64,000 nt of DNA from Micromonospora sp. WMMD1082 (GCF_029626175.1 NZ_JARUBM010000002.1:7234501-7298500), one strand, 5' to 3'; shown: positions 48,908-58,341, numbered from the stretch's first letter. The notes: generated by a model not told the origin, from the letters alone. Numbers and translations: made by a program.

Positions 48908-48926
48908 TTAGGCTAACCTAACCTAA
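48908..48926. promoter_or_regulatory. DtxR/IdeR-like iron box
   Basis: Read on the minus strand it is TTAGGTTAGGTTAGCCTAA, matching the canonical 19-bp iron box TTAGGTTAGGCTAACCTAA at 17 of 19 positions. Placed just upstream of the ATPase start, it would let iron-loaded DmdR/IdeR shut off the uptake operon. The DivIVA-like gene on the other side is ~290 bp away and is less likely to be controlled. Confidence 0.85.
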
Positions 48927-49216
48927 GTGCCTGTCAAGACGCGGGCCCTTGTCGCCTTCTCCGCCTCGACGACGACGTCGGCACTGGTGGACGCGGTGCG
49001 ACAGGCCATCCTGACGCCGCGCTGTCCGTCCCGCCGGGCATCCGCCACGGCCGCCTCCCGGGACCGGGCGCCGACACCGATCGGGAGCCAGCCGCCAGGC
49101 GGGACGAAAACGATACCGGGGTGGGAGGACAGACCGGCCGGAGCAGCGGTAACGTTGCGCGTCATCCGCCGCCGGCCCGCCGGTGCGGCGCTCTGCGATC
49201 GTACGGAGGATGGGGC

Positions 49217-50962
49217 ATGTCCATCGGCGACGAGCCGTTCGCAGCCCGCGACGACCTGGCCTCGCGGCCGAGCTTCGAGGTCGCCCTGCGCGGGTTCGAC
49301 AAACGGCAGGTCGAACGCTACGTCGAGCAGATGGACGGCCGGCTCGCCGCGATCTCGGCGGAACGGGACCGGGCCGCGGCGCACGCGCGGGAGCTGACCG
49401 GCAAGCTCCAGGCGTTCCAGGCCGAGATGGCGGAGCTGCGGCAGCGTCCGGCGCAAGTGGACAAGGCCACCTTCCATGACGTGGGCCCGATGGTCGGCCA
49501 GATCCTGGACCTGGCCGAGAAGCAGGCCGCGGCGATCATCGAGACGCACACCCAGCGGGCCACCAAACTCCAAACGGAGGCGGAGAAGACGCTCGCCAAC
49601 GCACGCGAGCGCACCGTCAAGGCGCTGGCCGACCTCGAGGAGGAACTGGCCGGCCGGCGGGCCGAACACGAGAAGACGTACGAGGAGCTGCGCGCGGCGG
49701 CCGATGCGGAGCTGACCGAGACCCGCGAGCGGGCCGAGCAGCTGCGCGCCGAGGGTGAGGCCGCGCACGAGCGCGCCCAGCAGGAGGCGCAGCGGATCGG
49801 CGAGCAGTGCCGCCAGCAGATCGAGCAGGCCCGCTCGGCGGCAGAGGCGCTGACCACCTCGGCGCGTACCCAGATCCACCAGGAGATCCAGGCCGCCCGG
49901 TCGAAGAGCCAGCAGGAGCTGGCCCAGTGGCGGGCCACGGTCGAGGAGGAGCTGGCGGAGCGGCGGGCCGCGGCCGAGGAGGACCTGGCCGAGCAGCGGG
50001 CCGCCGTCGAGCGCGAGCTGGCCGCCCAGCGGGCCACCGCGGAGCAGCGGGTCAGCTCGATGATCGCGGACGCCCAGCAGTACTCCGCGGAGATCCGCAA
50101 GCGCGCGGACGAGCAGGCGGCCGAGGTACGCAGGCTCAGCGACGAGCACGCCGCGGCGGCCGAGGAGCAGCTCCACACCGTACAGCTGGCGGTCGGCGAG
50201 CAGCAGCAGGCGCTGGCGCAGCTGCACGAGGAACTGGACGAGGCCCGGCAGCAGCTCGACGAGTCCCGCCGCATCAAGGACGCCACGGATGCCGAGTGGA
50301 ACCGACTGCGCCGGCAGCTGGAGGAGACCAGCCGCGACCTGGCGGCGGAGCGCCAGCGACTGGACGAGGTGCGTCGGGCCGCCGAGGCCGCCGAGCGGCA
50401 CGCCAAGGAGACCCGGGCGCGGGTGCAGCGCGAGGCCAAGCGGGTCGCCGACCTGGCGGCAGCGGCCGTGATGGCCGCCGCGGCCGGTGGCGGCGAGACC
50501 GCCGAGTACCCGATGGTCGCCCGTGCGGCGACCAGCTGGGCCGGCGGCGATCCGGCCACGCCGGCCGGCGGCGAGCCCGAGGGGGGCACCGACCCCGCCT
50601 CCGCCGAGGACGCCGACGGGAACGGGTCGGCCGCGGAGCGGGCGGTGGCCGACGGCGCCGGTCCTTCCACCTCGGAGCGTAACGGCGTCGTGGCCGGGCG
50701 ACCGGGGCACCCGCAGGCCGGGAACGGCGCGTACCCCCTGCCCGATCCGGTGGCCCGCGCGGCGGCGGCGGTGGCCGCCGGCGGGCCGGGGGGCATCAAC
50801 TGGTTCGCCGGTCAGGCTGCCGAGCAGGCCGGACAGTCCGAGCAGGCCGATCGGGCTGATCGGGCTGATCGGGCTGAGCACACCGAGCAGGCCACGCACG
50901 CCGAGCGGCCGGCGGCCACCTCGACCGATGCCGACCGGTCACCGGAGCCGGCGGCGAACTGA
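49217..50962 (+). CDS. DivIVA-like long coiled-coil protein
   Basis: 581 residues from ATG 49217. The first ~70 residues carry FEVALRGFDKRQVERYVEQMDGRL, the DivIVA-type membrane- and pole-binding region. The next ~400 are almost uninterrupted coiled coil, rich in Ala, Glu, Gln and Arg (for example AAEEDLAEQRAAVERELA), including repeats at roughly 20-residue spacing. The C-terminus (about 430-581) is disordered, with the short repeat ADRADRADRAE. It likely acts in polar growth or cell division, like DivIVA, Scy or FilP proteins of actinobacteria. About 290 bp upstream hold nothing else identifiable apart from the iron box. Confidence 0.8.
   Translation: MSIGDEPFAARDDLASRPSFEVALRGFDKRQVERYVEQMDGRLAAISAERDRAAAHARELTGKLQAFQAEMAELRQRPAQVDKATFHDVGPMVGQILDLAEKQAAAIIETHTQRATKLQTEAEKTLANARERTVKALADLEEELAGRRAEHEKTYEELRAAADAELTETRERAEQLRAEGEAAHERAQQEAQRIGEQCRQQIEQARSAAEALTTSARTQIHQEIQAARSKSQQELAQWRATVEEELAERRAAAEEDLAEQRAAVERELAAQRATAEQRVSSMIADAQQYSAEIRKRADEQAAEVRRLSDEHAAAAEEQLHTVQLAVGEQQQALAQLHEELDEARQQLDESRRIKDATDAEWNRLRRQLEETSRDLAAERQRLDEVRRAAEAAERHAKETRARVQREAKRVADLAAAAVMAAAAGGGETAEYPMVARAATSWAGGDPATPAGGEPEGGTDPASAEDADGNGSAAERAVADGAGPSTSERNGVVAGRPGHPQAGNGAYPLPDPVARAAAAVAAGGPGGINWFAGQAAEQAGQSEQADRADRADRAEHTEQATHAERPAATSTDADRSPEPAAN
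50849..50879 (+). repeat. Short tandem repeat in DivIVA-like gene
   Basis: The 9-base unit gatcgggct occurs three to four times in tandem, encoding AspArgAla repeats in the disordered tail. In-frame repeats such as this can vary in number between strains. Confidence 0.6.
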
Positions 50963-50994
50963 CCTCGCACCGGCGAACCCGTACGCCGGTCAGG

Positions 50995-51666
50995 TCAGAA
51001 GGGGCGGCGAGGCAGCCAGCCGAGGAACCGGTTACGCGCCCGGGCCAGCGGCAGGCCCGGCAGGTCCCGGGCGGCGGCCAGCAGGCACGAGCCCAGGTAG
51101 ACCGCGAGTGCGGCACGGGCGCCGCCGAACTCCGCGAGCAACTGGCTCTGCTTGACCGCACACGGCCACTCCTGTCCGCAGCCGGTGCAGGTCCAGGCCG
51201 GCGGCGAGGGCAGGTGCTCCGGGGGCTTGGCCGAGCGGTAGCGGGTGGTGGCACTGTTGCGACTGCGGACCCGGGTGGGCATCCCCAGCGGGTCGCCCGG
51301 CGCCGGCCGCCGGGCGACGAACAGTTCCCGGCGCGCCACCCCGAGTGCGCCACCCACCCGCACCAGCGCATCCGGCCCCGGCCGGTAGCCGACCAGGGCG
51401 CCCAGCACATGGTGCCCCAGCAGGTCGAACGTGTCGGGCTCCAGGCCGAGGTCCCGGCACAGCGCGATCAGCCGTGTCGGCGCCGCCACCCGCTGCTCCA
51501 CCAGGGCAGAACGCAGCAGGTCCCGTAGCCCGTCACCGAGGGCGGACAGACGGGCTCCCATGATGGCGGTCAGGAGTGTCTCCCCGGCGATCCGCCGGAG
51601 CGCTTCAGCCGTCGCCCGGCGGACGACGTCAGTCGGATCCTTGGTCTCCAACACCCATCCCTTCAT
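50995..51666 (-). CDS. Hypothetical protein with C-terminal cysteine cluster
   Basis: 223 residues. The C-terminal ~60 residues read WTCTGCGQEWPCAVKQSQLLAEFGG, with a C-x2-C...C arrangement that could bind zinc. AALAVYLGSCLLAAARDLPGL follows, a pattern seen in many unassigned actinobacterial proteins. The N-terminal ~150 residues (DTFDLLGHHVLGALVGYRPGPDAL) are not recognised. No membrane segment is obvious. It is convergent with the DivIVA-like gene, with a 7-bp hairpin between, and divergent from the AraC regulator. Confidence 0.6.
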   Translation of the reverse strand: MKGWVLETKDPTDVVRRATAEALRRIAGETLLTAIMGARLSALGDGLRDLLRSALVEQRVAAPTRLIALCRDLGLEPDTFDLLGHHVLGALVGYRPGPDALVRVGGALGVARRELFVARRPAPGDPLGMPTRVRSRNSATTRYRSAKPPEHLPSPPAWTCTGCGQEWPCAVKQSQLLAEFGGARAALAVYLGSCLLAAARDLPGLPLARARNRFLGWLPRRPF

Positions 51667-51828
51667 CCGTTGGTCGATCAGCTACCTCTCGTTCGACACC
51701 CTTCGCATGATCACGGCCACGGTCGGTTGTCGGCTAGGCCGGTGCGCGCACGCCGGACGGCTCCGGCTAGCCCGAAAACGAAGCTCCCCCTGACGTCGGC
51801 AACGATCGAGTCCCATCGCCGCGACGCC

Positions 51829-51860
51829 GGAAATCCCCACGAAAACTTCGTGGGATTTCC
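51829..51860. promoter_or_regulatory. Hairpin/inverted repeat between divergent genes
   Basis: GGAAATCCCCACGAA (51829-51843) pairs with TTCGTGGGATTTCC (51847-51860) with one bulged C and a 3-base loop. GGGAATCCC follows at 51890-51898. It lies upstream of the AraC gene and of the cysteine-cluster gene on the other strand, so it is better read as an operator or leader structure than a terminator. Confidence 0.4.
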
Positions 51861-51986
51861 TCCTTTGTGGATACCATCGATGGGAATCCCGGCTCTGCCT
51901 ACCCTGCCGCTCACCGGATCCACCACGTCCCGCCAGGCTCCGCTCGACACGCGGCAGCACCCTCCGTCCAGGTCGATGGAGACGTA

Positions 51987-52955
51987 GTGACGACGAAGGT
52001 TCCGACCGCCCACCGGTTCGACAGCCAGGACCCGGCAACGATCCACGGCTTCCTGACGAGCGCCTACGGCACCGAGGTCGTGATCCGCGCGGCCGCCGGG
52101 ACCGGCTACCGGTTCCGCCATCATCGGGTGGACGCCGGCCCGTTCTGGTTGGAGGCGATGGACCAGACCACCCGACTCGATATCGATGTCGGACCGACCG
52201 CCGCCCTGGTGGTCGGTCAGGTCGTCAGCGGTCGCGTCGATCGCCACTGCCGGAATGTGGACGGTCGGTTCGGGCCGGGCGACGTCTTCCTGGCCGCCGC
52301 ACCCGGCCTGCCCTACTCGGTGCGCTGGCTGCCCGGCAAGGTCACGATGTGCCTGCTGGGCCTTTCCGTGCTGGGCCGGGTCGCCGGTGGGGCACAGCCC
52401 GACCCGGCCACCACGGTCCAGTTCACCGGGCTGACGCCCATCTCGCCGGCGCTGACCCGGTTGTGGCGGCACACCACGAGCTACCTCAACCACGTGGTGC
52501 TCGGCAACCCGCACGCGTACCGGGAGCCACTGGTGATCGCCAACGCCGCCCGGCTGCTGGCCGCCTCGGCTCTCGCGGTCTTTCCGCACACCACCGCGGG
52601 CTGGCCGACCGCGACGGACCGGCGCGCCGCGACGACCGCGACGCTGCGCCGGGCGACGGCGTTCATTGAGGAGTACGCCGACCGCGACATCGGGGCGGCC
52701 GACATCGCCGCCGCGGCCCAGGTCTCGCTGCGGGCCCTGCAGCTGGCCTTCCGCCGTCACCTCGATACCACCCCGATGGCGCACCTGCGCCGCGTCCGGC
52801 TCGACCGTGCCCACCGCGACCTGCTACAGGCCGACCCACGGCAGGAAACGGTTTCGGCGATCGCCTCGCGGTGGGGATTTCTCAGTCACAGCCGGTTCAC
52901 CGCCCGCTACCACGCCACCTACGGGATACCGCCAAGCCGCACACTACACGCCTGA
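51987..52955 (+). CDS. AraC-family transcriptional regulator
   Basis: 322 residues from the GTG at 51987, which has GGAG at good spacing; a longer frame starts at 51867 but crosses the hairpin. The N-terminal ~200 residues form a cupin-like sensor (FRHHRVDAGPFWLEAMDQT, FGPGDVFLAAAPGLP). The C-terminal two helix-turn-helix units are DIGAADIAAAAQVSLRALQLAFRRHLDTTP and SAIASRWGFLSHSRFTARY. This is the AraC-binding-like group that senses small molecules. It lies 79 bp before the LuxR gene and may control it. Confidence 0.88.
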   Translation: MTTKVPTAHRFDSQDPATIHGFLTSAYGTEVVIRAAAGTGYRFRHHRVDAGPFWLEAMDQTTRLDIDVGPTAALVVGQVVSGRVDRHCRNVDGRFGPGDVFLAAAPGLPYSVRWLPGKVTMCLLGLSVLGRVAGGAQPDPATTVQFTGLTPISPALTRLWRHTTSYLNHVVLGNPHAYREPLVIANAARLLAASALAVFPHTTAGWPTATDRRAATTATLRRATAFIEEYADRDIGAADIAAAAQVSLRALQLAFRRHLDTTPMAHLRRVRLDRAHRDLLQADPRQETVSAIASRWGFLSHSRFTARYHATYGIPPSRTLHA

Positions 52956-53034
52956 CCGGTGCCTGACCGACCGCCGCCGGCGGGTCACCGTCCAGACGAT
53001 GGCCCGCTACCGCGGCGGGTGCCAGAATCGCCAC

Positions 53035-55854
53035 ATGCGGCGTGCGCTCGTCGACCGGAACGACGTGTTCGACCAGGCCTGGCGCTCGCTGAACACGCCC
53101 GGGTCGGTGCTGCTGGAGGGCCCGGCCGGCATCGGGAAGACCGCCTTGCAGCGGGCACTGGTCGCCGAGGCGACGCAGGCCGGCTGGCACGTGCTGGCCT
53201 GCGCGCCGACCGAGTCCGAGACCGACCTGCCCTTCGCCGCCCTCGCCGACCTGCTCCGCCCACTGGCGGATCTGGTGCTGGGCCTGCCACGTCCACAGCG
53301 GATCGCGGCCGAGATGGTGCTGCTCACCCACGACAGCGACGAAACCGTCGACGAGCGGGTGGTCGGAGCGGCAACCCGCTCGCTGCTGGAGGCCACGCTC
53401 GCGGCCGGCCGGCCGGTGCTGGTCGCCGTGGACGACGCGCCGTGGCTGGACCGGCCGAGCGAGCGCGCGCTACGGTTCGCGCTGCGCCGGGTCGGCCCCG
53501 GGCTGGCCACCCTGGTCAGCTCCCGCACCGACCACGCGCCGGCACTACGGGCCGCGCCTCTCGGGCTCGACACCTGCCCCGGTCCGCTGACCCGGCTGCC
53601 CCTGGCACCGCTGGGCGTCGGGGCCCTGCACCACCTCCTGCGGGAGCGGACCGGTGCCACGCTGAGCCGCCCGCTGCTCGCCCGGATCGCCCGCGAGTCC
53701 GGCGGCAACCCGCTCGTCGCCATCGAGGTGACCCGCGCGGTGCAGCGGCTGCCGCGGCCGCCGGAGCCGGCGCAGGATCTGCCGGTGGCCTCGTCCATGC
53801 ACCAACTCCTCGGTGAGGTGCTCGCCCGGTTGCCGGCCCGGTGCCGCGACGCCGTACGGCTGGCCGCCCTGCTCGGCGTACCCCTGCTGCGGGACCTGGC
53901 CGCGGCGGGTTTCCCTCCCGCCGCGTTCGACGCCGCCGAGGAGGCCGGGCTGCTGGCGGTCGGGCCGCTGCGGGTGGAGTTCACCCATCCGGTCCACGCG
54001 GCGGCGGTTCGCGCCGGCATCCCGCCCGGTGTCCGGCGCGGCCTGCACCGCCGGCTGGCCGAGGTGGTGACCGACCCGGACGAGCGCGTCCGGCACCTGG
54101 CACTCTGCACCACCACGGCGGATCCGGTGGTCGCCGACGCCCTCGCCGCGGCCGCCGCCCGGCAGCACGTCCGGGGCGCGCCGGAGGCCGCCGCGAACCT
54201 GTATGAGTCGGCCGCGCGGCTCACCCCGACCGATGACGAAGCCGGCCGCGGGCGGCGGCTACTGGCGGCGGCCCGCTGCCGGTTCGGGTGCGGAGACCAT
54301 CCCGGGGCACGAGCCGCCGCCGACGCGGTCGCCACCGGGTTCAGCGGCGAGGTTCGCGCCGAGGCGCTGCTGCTACGCGCGGTGGTCGCGTGGAGCGCCG
54401 ACGAGTCGGGCGGCACCGCCGTCGAGGCCGCCGAGCGGGCACTGGCGGCCACCCGGCCGGATTCCCCGCTGGCCGGTCGGATCCACGCCCACCTGGCGCT
54501 CTTCGTCGACCTGCCGGACCCGGCGCGGACGCACGCGGAGGCCGCCATCGCCCTGCTCACCGGTCCCGACGGCGACCGCACACTGCTGGCCGCGGCGCTG
54601 CTGTACCTGTTCTTCCACGAGGTGCGCGCCGGTGAGCCGCCCCGCACCGAGTTGCTCGACCGCGCGCTGAAGACGGAGGGACCGGAGCCGTCGTGGCTGG
54701 CCGGCACGATCCCGGCGATCTGGTGGAAGGCGATCGACGATCCGGCGCAGGCCCGGGCCCGGCTGCGGACGATGCTGGACCTGGCCACGGCCCGGGGTGA
54801 CGAGCCGTCACAGTACGAGCTGCTCAAGCACCTCGGCGAGACCGAACTGCTCGCGGGGCGCTGGGCGGCGGCCGAGCGGCACATCTCGGCGGCGCGCGAA
54901 CTCGGCGAGTTGCTGGGCACGGAGGCGACCGCGGAGACCTGGCTGACCGGCCTGCTCGACGCCCTCCGCGGCCGGCTCGACGTGGCGCAGCAGGTGGCCG
55001 AGGCGGGCGTCCGGCTCGGCGAGCAACTCGACGACGACTGGTGCCTGCGCATCCACCTGCAACTGGGTGCGTTCGTCGCGCTCTGCGCCGGGCGGATGAC
55101 CGAGGCCGCGGCCGGGTACGGCCGGCTCGCCACGACGGTCGATCGGCTGGGGCTGGCCGAGCCCCTGGCGCAGCGCTTCGAGGCGGACTGGATCGAGGCG
55201 TGCGTGGGGGCCGGTGATCTCGTCACCGCCCGCACCGCCCTCGACCGGTTGGCGCAGCGCCACCGGCGGCTGCCCCGCCCCTGGACGCTGCTGGGCCTGG
55301 CGCGCAGCCGCGCCCTGTTGGACAGCGCCGGTGGCGTCGACCCCTCGGCCGCCCTGGCCGACCTCGCCGCCGCGCGCGCCTCGGTGCCGCCCGACATCCT
55401 GCCGCTGGACCGGGCCCGGTGCCTACTCGTCGCCGGCGTGGTGCACCGCCGGTCGCGCCGTAAGCGCCCGGCCCGGGAGGCGCTGCGAGACGCGGCGGCC
55501 GAGTTCGACGCGATCGGCGCGTCGGCGTTCGCCCGGCGGGCCCGGGCCGAGGGGGCCCGTCTCGGCGGGCGCCCACCCGCGCCGTCGGACCTCACCGCCA
55601 CGGAGGAACGGGTCGCCCGGCTCGCCGCGCAGGGACGGACCAGCCGGACCATCGCCGACGAGTTGTTCGTCAGCCCGAAGACGGTCGAGACGAACCTGTC
55701 CCGGGTCTACCGCAAGCTGGGCATCTCCCGCCGGGCCGAACTCGGTGCCGCGCTGGCCCGGGTCGGTGGGCCCGACGAGCGGGGGCGCCGGACGGAACCG
55801 GCGGCATCGAAGGCCGGTGCACCGTCCGGTGCCCTCGGCGGCGGCAAAGGCTAG
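53035..55854 (+). CDS. LAL-type LuxR regulator (large ATP-binding)
   Basis: 939 residues from ATG 53035. The N-terminal AAA-type ATPase has Walker A GPAGIGKTALQRAL and Walker B VLVAVDDAPWLD. The middle ~500 residues are helical repeats of TPR type (for example AAERHISAARELGELLG). The C-terminal LuxR HTH is LTATEERVARLAAQGRTSRTIADELFVSPKTVETNLSRVYRKLGI. LAL regulators are large activators, often pathway-specific in sugar or antibiotic gene clusters. The control target is not apparent here. A glycine-rich basic tail ends the protein. Confidence 0.92.
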   Translation: MRRALVDRNDVFDQAWRSLNTPGSVLLEGPAGIGKTALQRALVAEATQAGWHVLACAPTESETDLPFAALADLLRPLADLVLGLPRPQRIAAEMVLLTHDSDETVDERVVGAATRSLLEATLAAGRPVLVAVDDAPWLDRPSERALRFALRRVGPGLATLVSSRTDHAPALRAAPLGLDTCPGPLTRLPLAPLGVGALHHLLRERTGATLSRPLLARIARESGGNPLVAIEVTRAVQRLPRPPEPAQDLPVASSMHQLLGEVLARLPARCRDAVRLAALLGVPLLRDLAAAGFPPAAFDAAEEAGLLAVGPLRVEFTHPVHAAAVRAGIPPGVRRGLHRRLAEVVTDPDERVRHLALCTTTADPVVADALAAAAARQHVRGAPEAAANLYESAARLTPTDDEAGRGRRLLAAARCRFGCGDHPGARAAADAVATGFSGEVRAEALLLRAVVAWSADESGGTAVEAAERALAATRPDSPLAGRIHAHLALFVDLPDPARTHAEAAIALLTGPDGDRTLLAAALLYLFFHEVRAGEPPRTELLDRALKTEGPEPSWLAGTIPAIWWKAIDDPAQARARLRTMLDLATARGDEPSQYELLKHLGETELLAGRWAAAERHISAARELGELLGTEATAETWLTGLLDALRGRLDVAQQVAEAGVRLGEQLDDDWCLRIHLQLGAFVALCAGRMTEAAAGYGRLATTVDRLGLAEPLAQRFEADWIEACVGAGDLVTARTALDRLAQRHRRLPRPWTLLGLARSRALLDSAGGVDPSAALADLAAARASVPPDILPLDRARCLLVAGVVHRRSRRKRPAREALRDAAAEFDAIGASAFARRARAEGARLGGRPPAPSDLTATEERVARLAAQGRTSRTIADELFVSPKTVETNLSRVYRKLGISRRAELGAALARVGGPDERGRRTEPAASKAGAPSGALGGGKG

Positions 55855-55957
55855 GGAAACACCGGATTCCTCCACGGCTGGCCGACCGTAGCGTCAGGAC
55901 GTCACCTGCCGGAGCCCGGTCCGGGTGGCGGCCGGGTGGGAGAAGGGAACAGAACAC

Positions 55958-56470
55958 GTGCGGCGACTGATCCTGCCCGTGGTCCTCGCGGCCATGCTCG
56001 CGCTGACCGGCTGCGACAGCACCGAAACCCCGCCGCCGGAGGCGGGATCCGGCACGGACGCCGACCTCGACCTGCCCGCCGGCGACGCCGGTACGCAGCG
56101 TCCGGCCTGTCCCTTCACCGCGGCCCAGATCTCGGAGTTCGTCGGCCAGTCGATGGTCGACGACGGCAACTGCAGCTTCGGCGACGGCAAGGGGGTGGCC
56201 ACCCTCTCCGTGACGACCGCCTCCCAGCTCGCCGGCGAGACGACCTACGACTACCAGCGCCAGCAGGCCGGTCAGATCTACCAGACGGTGACGGATCTCG
56301 ATGGTGCCGGCAAGGGCTACCTGGCAGTCAAGGACATCGGTGCCGAGGCGGTGGTGGTCGGCGGCGCCGGCAGCTTCACCGTGACCCTGAGCAGCTTCGA
56401 GCGCCTCGGCGCCGAATCCGACGGGTACGAGCGGGCGCTGCGCCGCCTGCTCGACGCCCTGCCCCGCTGA
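55958..56470 (+). CDS. Putative lipoprotein
   Basis: 170 residues from GTG 55958. The signal peptide ends in a clear lipobox, LTGC. After ~35 low-complexity residues the mature domain (CPFTAAQISEFVGQSMVDDGNCSFGDGKG) has paired cysteines and a beta-rich pattern, ending in a helix SDGYERALRRLLDALP. It resembles DUF3558-like lipoproteins; family call is tentative. It is followed 21 bp later by a second lipoprotein gene of similar layout, so the pair may come from duplication and act together. Confidence 0.7.
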   Translation: MRRLILPVVLAAMLALTGCDSTETPPPEAGSGTDADLDLPAGDAGTQRPACPFTAAQISEFVGQSMVDDGNCSFGDGKGVATLSVTTASQLAGETTYDYQRQQAGQIYQTVTDLDGAGKGYLAVKDIGAEAVVVGGAGSFTVTLSSFERLGAESDGYERALRRLLDALPR

Positions 56471-56491
56471 CGTCGGCCGGAGGAGACGACC

Positions 56492-57028
56492 GTGAGGTAC
56501 CTGAGGCTCGCCGGCGCGGCAGCTGTCGCCGTGACCGTGCTCGCCGCCTGCGGGGGTGACCCGGGCACCGGGGCGACCCCACCATCGCCGGCCGAGGCCG
56601 TGGCGCCGGTCGAGGCGACCGGCGCACCCGAGCCGCCGATCGACGCGCCACAGGTCGACGCGCCCGAGATCGACGCCTGCGCGCTGGTGTCCAAGGCGGA
56701 GGCCGAGAAGCTGGCGGGCACGCCGCTGGAGGACGCGGTGTCGGTCCGCGAGACCTGCACGTACACCGGGCCGGTATCGGGGCCGTTGGCACAGGTGGAG
56801 GTCTTCGTCGGCGATGGGGCGCAGAAGATTCTCGACATCGACCGCGAACTCGGGCACGAGTTCGAGACGCTCTCCGGAATCGGGGACGAGGCGCACCTTC
56901 AGGACGGCTCGGTCTTCGTGCACGCCTCCGGGGTCTGGGTCGCCATCCGGCTGGTCCGGCTGGACGACATGGCCACGTACGACAAGCGCCTGACGGAGCT
57001 GGCCCGGACGGTCGCCGGGCGGCTCTGA
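56492..57028 (+). CDS. Putative lipoprotein, DUF3558-like
   Basis: 178 residues from GTG 56492. The lipobox is VLAAC, followed by a ~40-residue Pro/Ala-rich linker. The domain IDACALVSKAEAEKLAGTPL, then ETCTYTG, fits DUF3558-like proteins: a cysteine pair and the C-x-Y-T element. It is anchored to the outer face of the membrane. Function is unknown. GGAGGAGACGACC is a good ribosome site before the start. It is convergent with the FUSC-like gene. Confidence 0.7.
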   Translation: MRYLRLAGAAAVAVTVLAACGGDPGTGATPPSPAEAVAPVEATGAPEPPIDAPQVDAPEIDACALVSKAEAEKLAGTPLEDAVSVRETCTYTGPVSGPLAQVEVFVGDGAQKILDIDRELGHEFETLSGIGDEAHLQDGSVFVHASGVWVAIRLVRLDDMATYDKRLTELARTVAGRL

Positions 57029-57047
57029 CCCGACCGGGCCGGGCCGG

Positions 57048-58262
57048 TCACGCGCGGTCCGGCTCGGCCGGGTAGTCGGCGGAATCATCGGCGCGCCGCC
57101 GGGCGAAGCGCTCCCGGACGACGGTGCTGGCCTCCTCCTCGCCGCAGCCGAGGCTGCGCAGCAGGTCGGTGGCGACGGTGCGGATCTGGGCCACCACCAC
57201 GCTGCCGGAGAAGCCGACCCCCTCGTCGTACGCCTCGGCCGCCCGGTCCACCGCCTTGAGGACCAGCAGCTCGGACCGTTCCGTGTGGTGCCCGCTCTCC
57301 GCCTCGATCTGGAGCAGCGCGAGGGCGTCGCCGAAGTCGTGCACCGCGCCCGGCAGCCCGGGTGGGACGGGTTCGCCGTCGCGGACGGCGGTGGCCCCCC
57401 GGCGCAGCATCTCCTGGCTGCCCCGGATGGCCAGGTCCAGGTAGCGCGTGCCGCGTTGGTAGTGCTCGAACTCGCGCCGCCGGTGCCAGCGGGCCGGCGA
57501 GACCGCCACCGCCTCCTCCGCGCCGGAGACGGCGTCGTTGAGCAACGCGAGCTGAGAGTCCAGGGCGCCCAGTTCGTCCCGTGCCCGGGCCACCATCTCG
57601 GCGTCACCGCTGGACATCCCGTCCGCGGCGGCGTGCAGGTGTTCGATCAGGGCCGCGAAGAGCGGGCGCGCGGCCTTCTGGATGATGCGCAGCGGGTTGG
57701 CCGGCAGGACGGCCACCACCACCACGGCGGAGAGCCCGCCGATGATCGCGTCGATGATCCTGGGTACCTCCAGCCCGCGCTGGAACGGCGCGAGCGTGGC
57801 GATCAGCACCGCCGTGCCGCCCGCCTGGGTGACGACCTGGCCGCCCCGACTCAGCGTGAGGGCGAGCAGGATGGCCAGGGTGACCACGGTGCCGATCTGC
57901 CAGGGTCCGGTGCCGATGATCGCGATCAGGGCATCGCCGACCAGGAGACCGGCCAGCACCCCGAGCAGCAGCTCGACGGTGCGGCGGGTGCGGCGGCCGA
58001 TCGCGGCGGCGATGGTGCCGACGGCAGCGGTGGGAGCGAAGACCGGCGACGGGTGGTGCAGCACCTCGTGCGCCACCGTCCAGGCGAGCGCGGCGGCCAC
58101 CCCGGCCTGCACGGCGAGGATGGCGTACAACTCCAGGGTCCGGCGCCGCTCCCGCCAGCCGACCCGCCGGCTGAACCCGCCGACCGCCCCCGCGACCCCG
58201 GCCTCCACCCGGCGCGCGGCGCCCCGCGCCCGGCCCCAGCCCCGCTCGCCCGCCGCCACCAC
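57048..58262 (-). CDS. FUSC/aromatic-acid-exporter-like membrane protein
   Basis: 404 residues. About six hydrophobic segments occupy residues 40-190, with the characteristic FAPTAAVGTIAAAIGRRTRRTVELLLGVLAGLLVGDALI. This is the FUSC/ArAE N-terminal region, and LTLSRGGQVVTQAGGTAVLIATL continues it. The rest is a cytoplasmic helical domain (DELGALDSQLALLNDAVSGAEEA). Such proteins are linked to efflux of aromatic acids or to membrane stress; substrate unknown. It is convergent with the lipoprotein genes and divergent from the cellulase gene. Confidence 0.8.
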   Translation of the reverse strand: MVAAGERGWGRARGAARRVEAGVAGAVGGFSRRVGWRERRRTLELYAILAVQAGVAAALAWTVAHEVLHHPSPVFAPTAAVGTIAAAIGRRTRRTVELLLGVLAGLLVGDALIAIIGTGPWQIGTVVTLAILLALTLSRGGQVVTQAGGTAVLIATLAPFQRGLEVPRIIDAIIGGLSAVVVVAVLPANPLRIIQKAARPLFAALIEHLHAAADGMSSGDAEMVARARDELGALDSQLALLNDAVSGAEEAVAVSPARWHRRREFEHYQRGTRYLDLAIRGSQEMLRRGATAVRDGEPVPPGLPGAVHDFGDALALLQIEAESGHHTERSELLVLKAVDRAAEAYDEGVGFSGSVVVAQIRTVATDLLRSLGCGEEEASTVVRERFARRRADDSADYPAEPDRA

Positions 58263-58341
58263 GCCGCCGACTACCCCGCCGGGCCGTGCTCATTCACCGT
58301 CCGGCGGTACCAGCGGTGGCGGCGACATCGCGATGTGTCGA

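Noticed and set aside
48927..49397. Plus-strand frame of 156 codons beginning at the iron box
   Set aside because: No ribosome site, low-complexity product, and it overlaps the DivIVA-like gene in another frame.
49640..50450. CRISPR-like or satellite repeats
   Set aside because: Similar blocks in this coiled-coil gene come from heptad-rich protein sequence; spacing and units are irregular.
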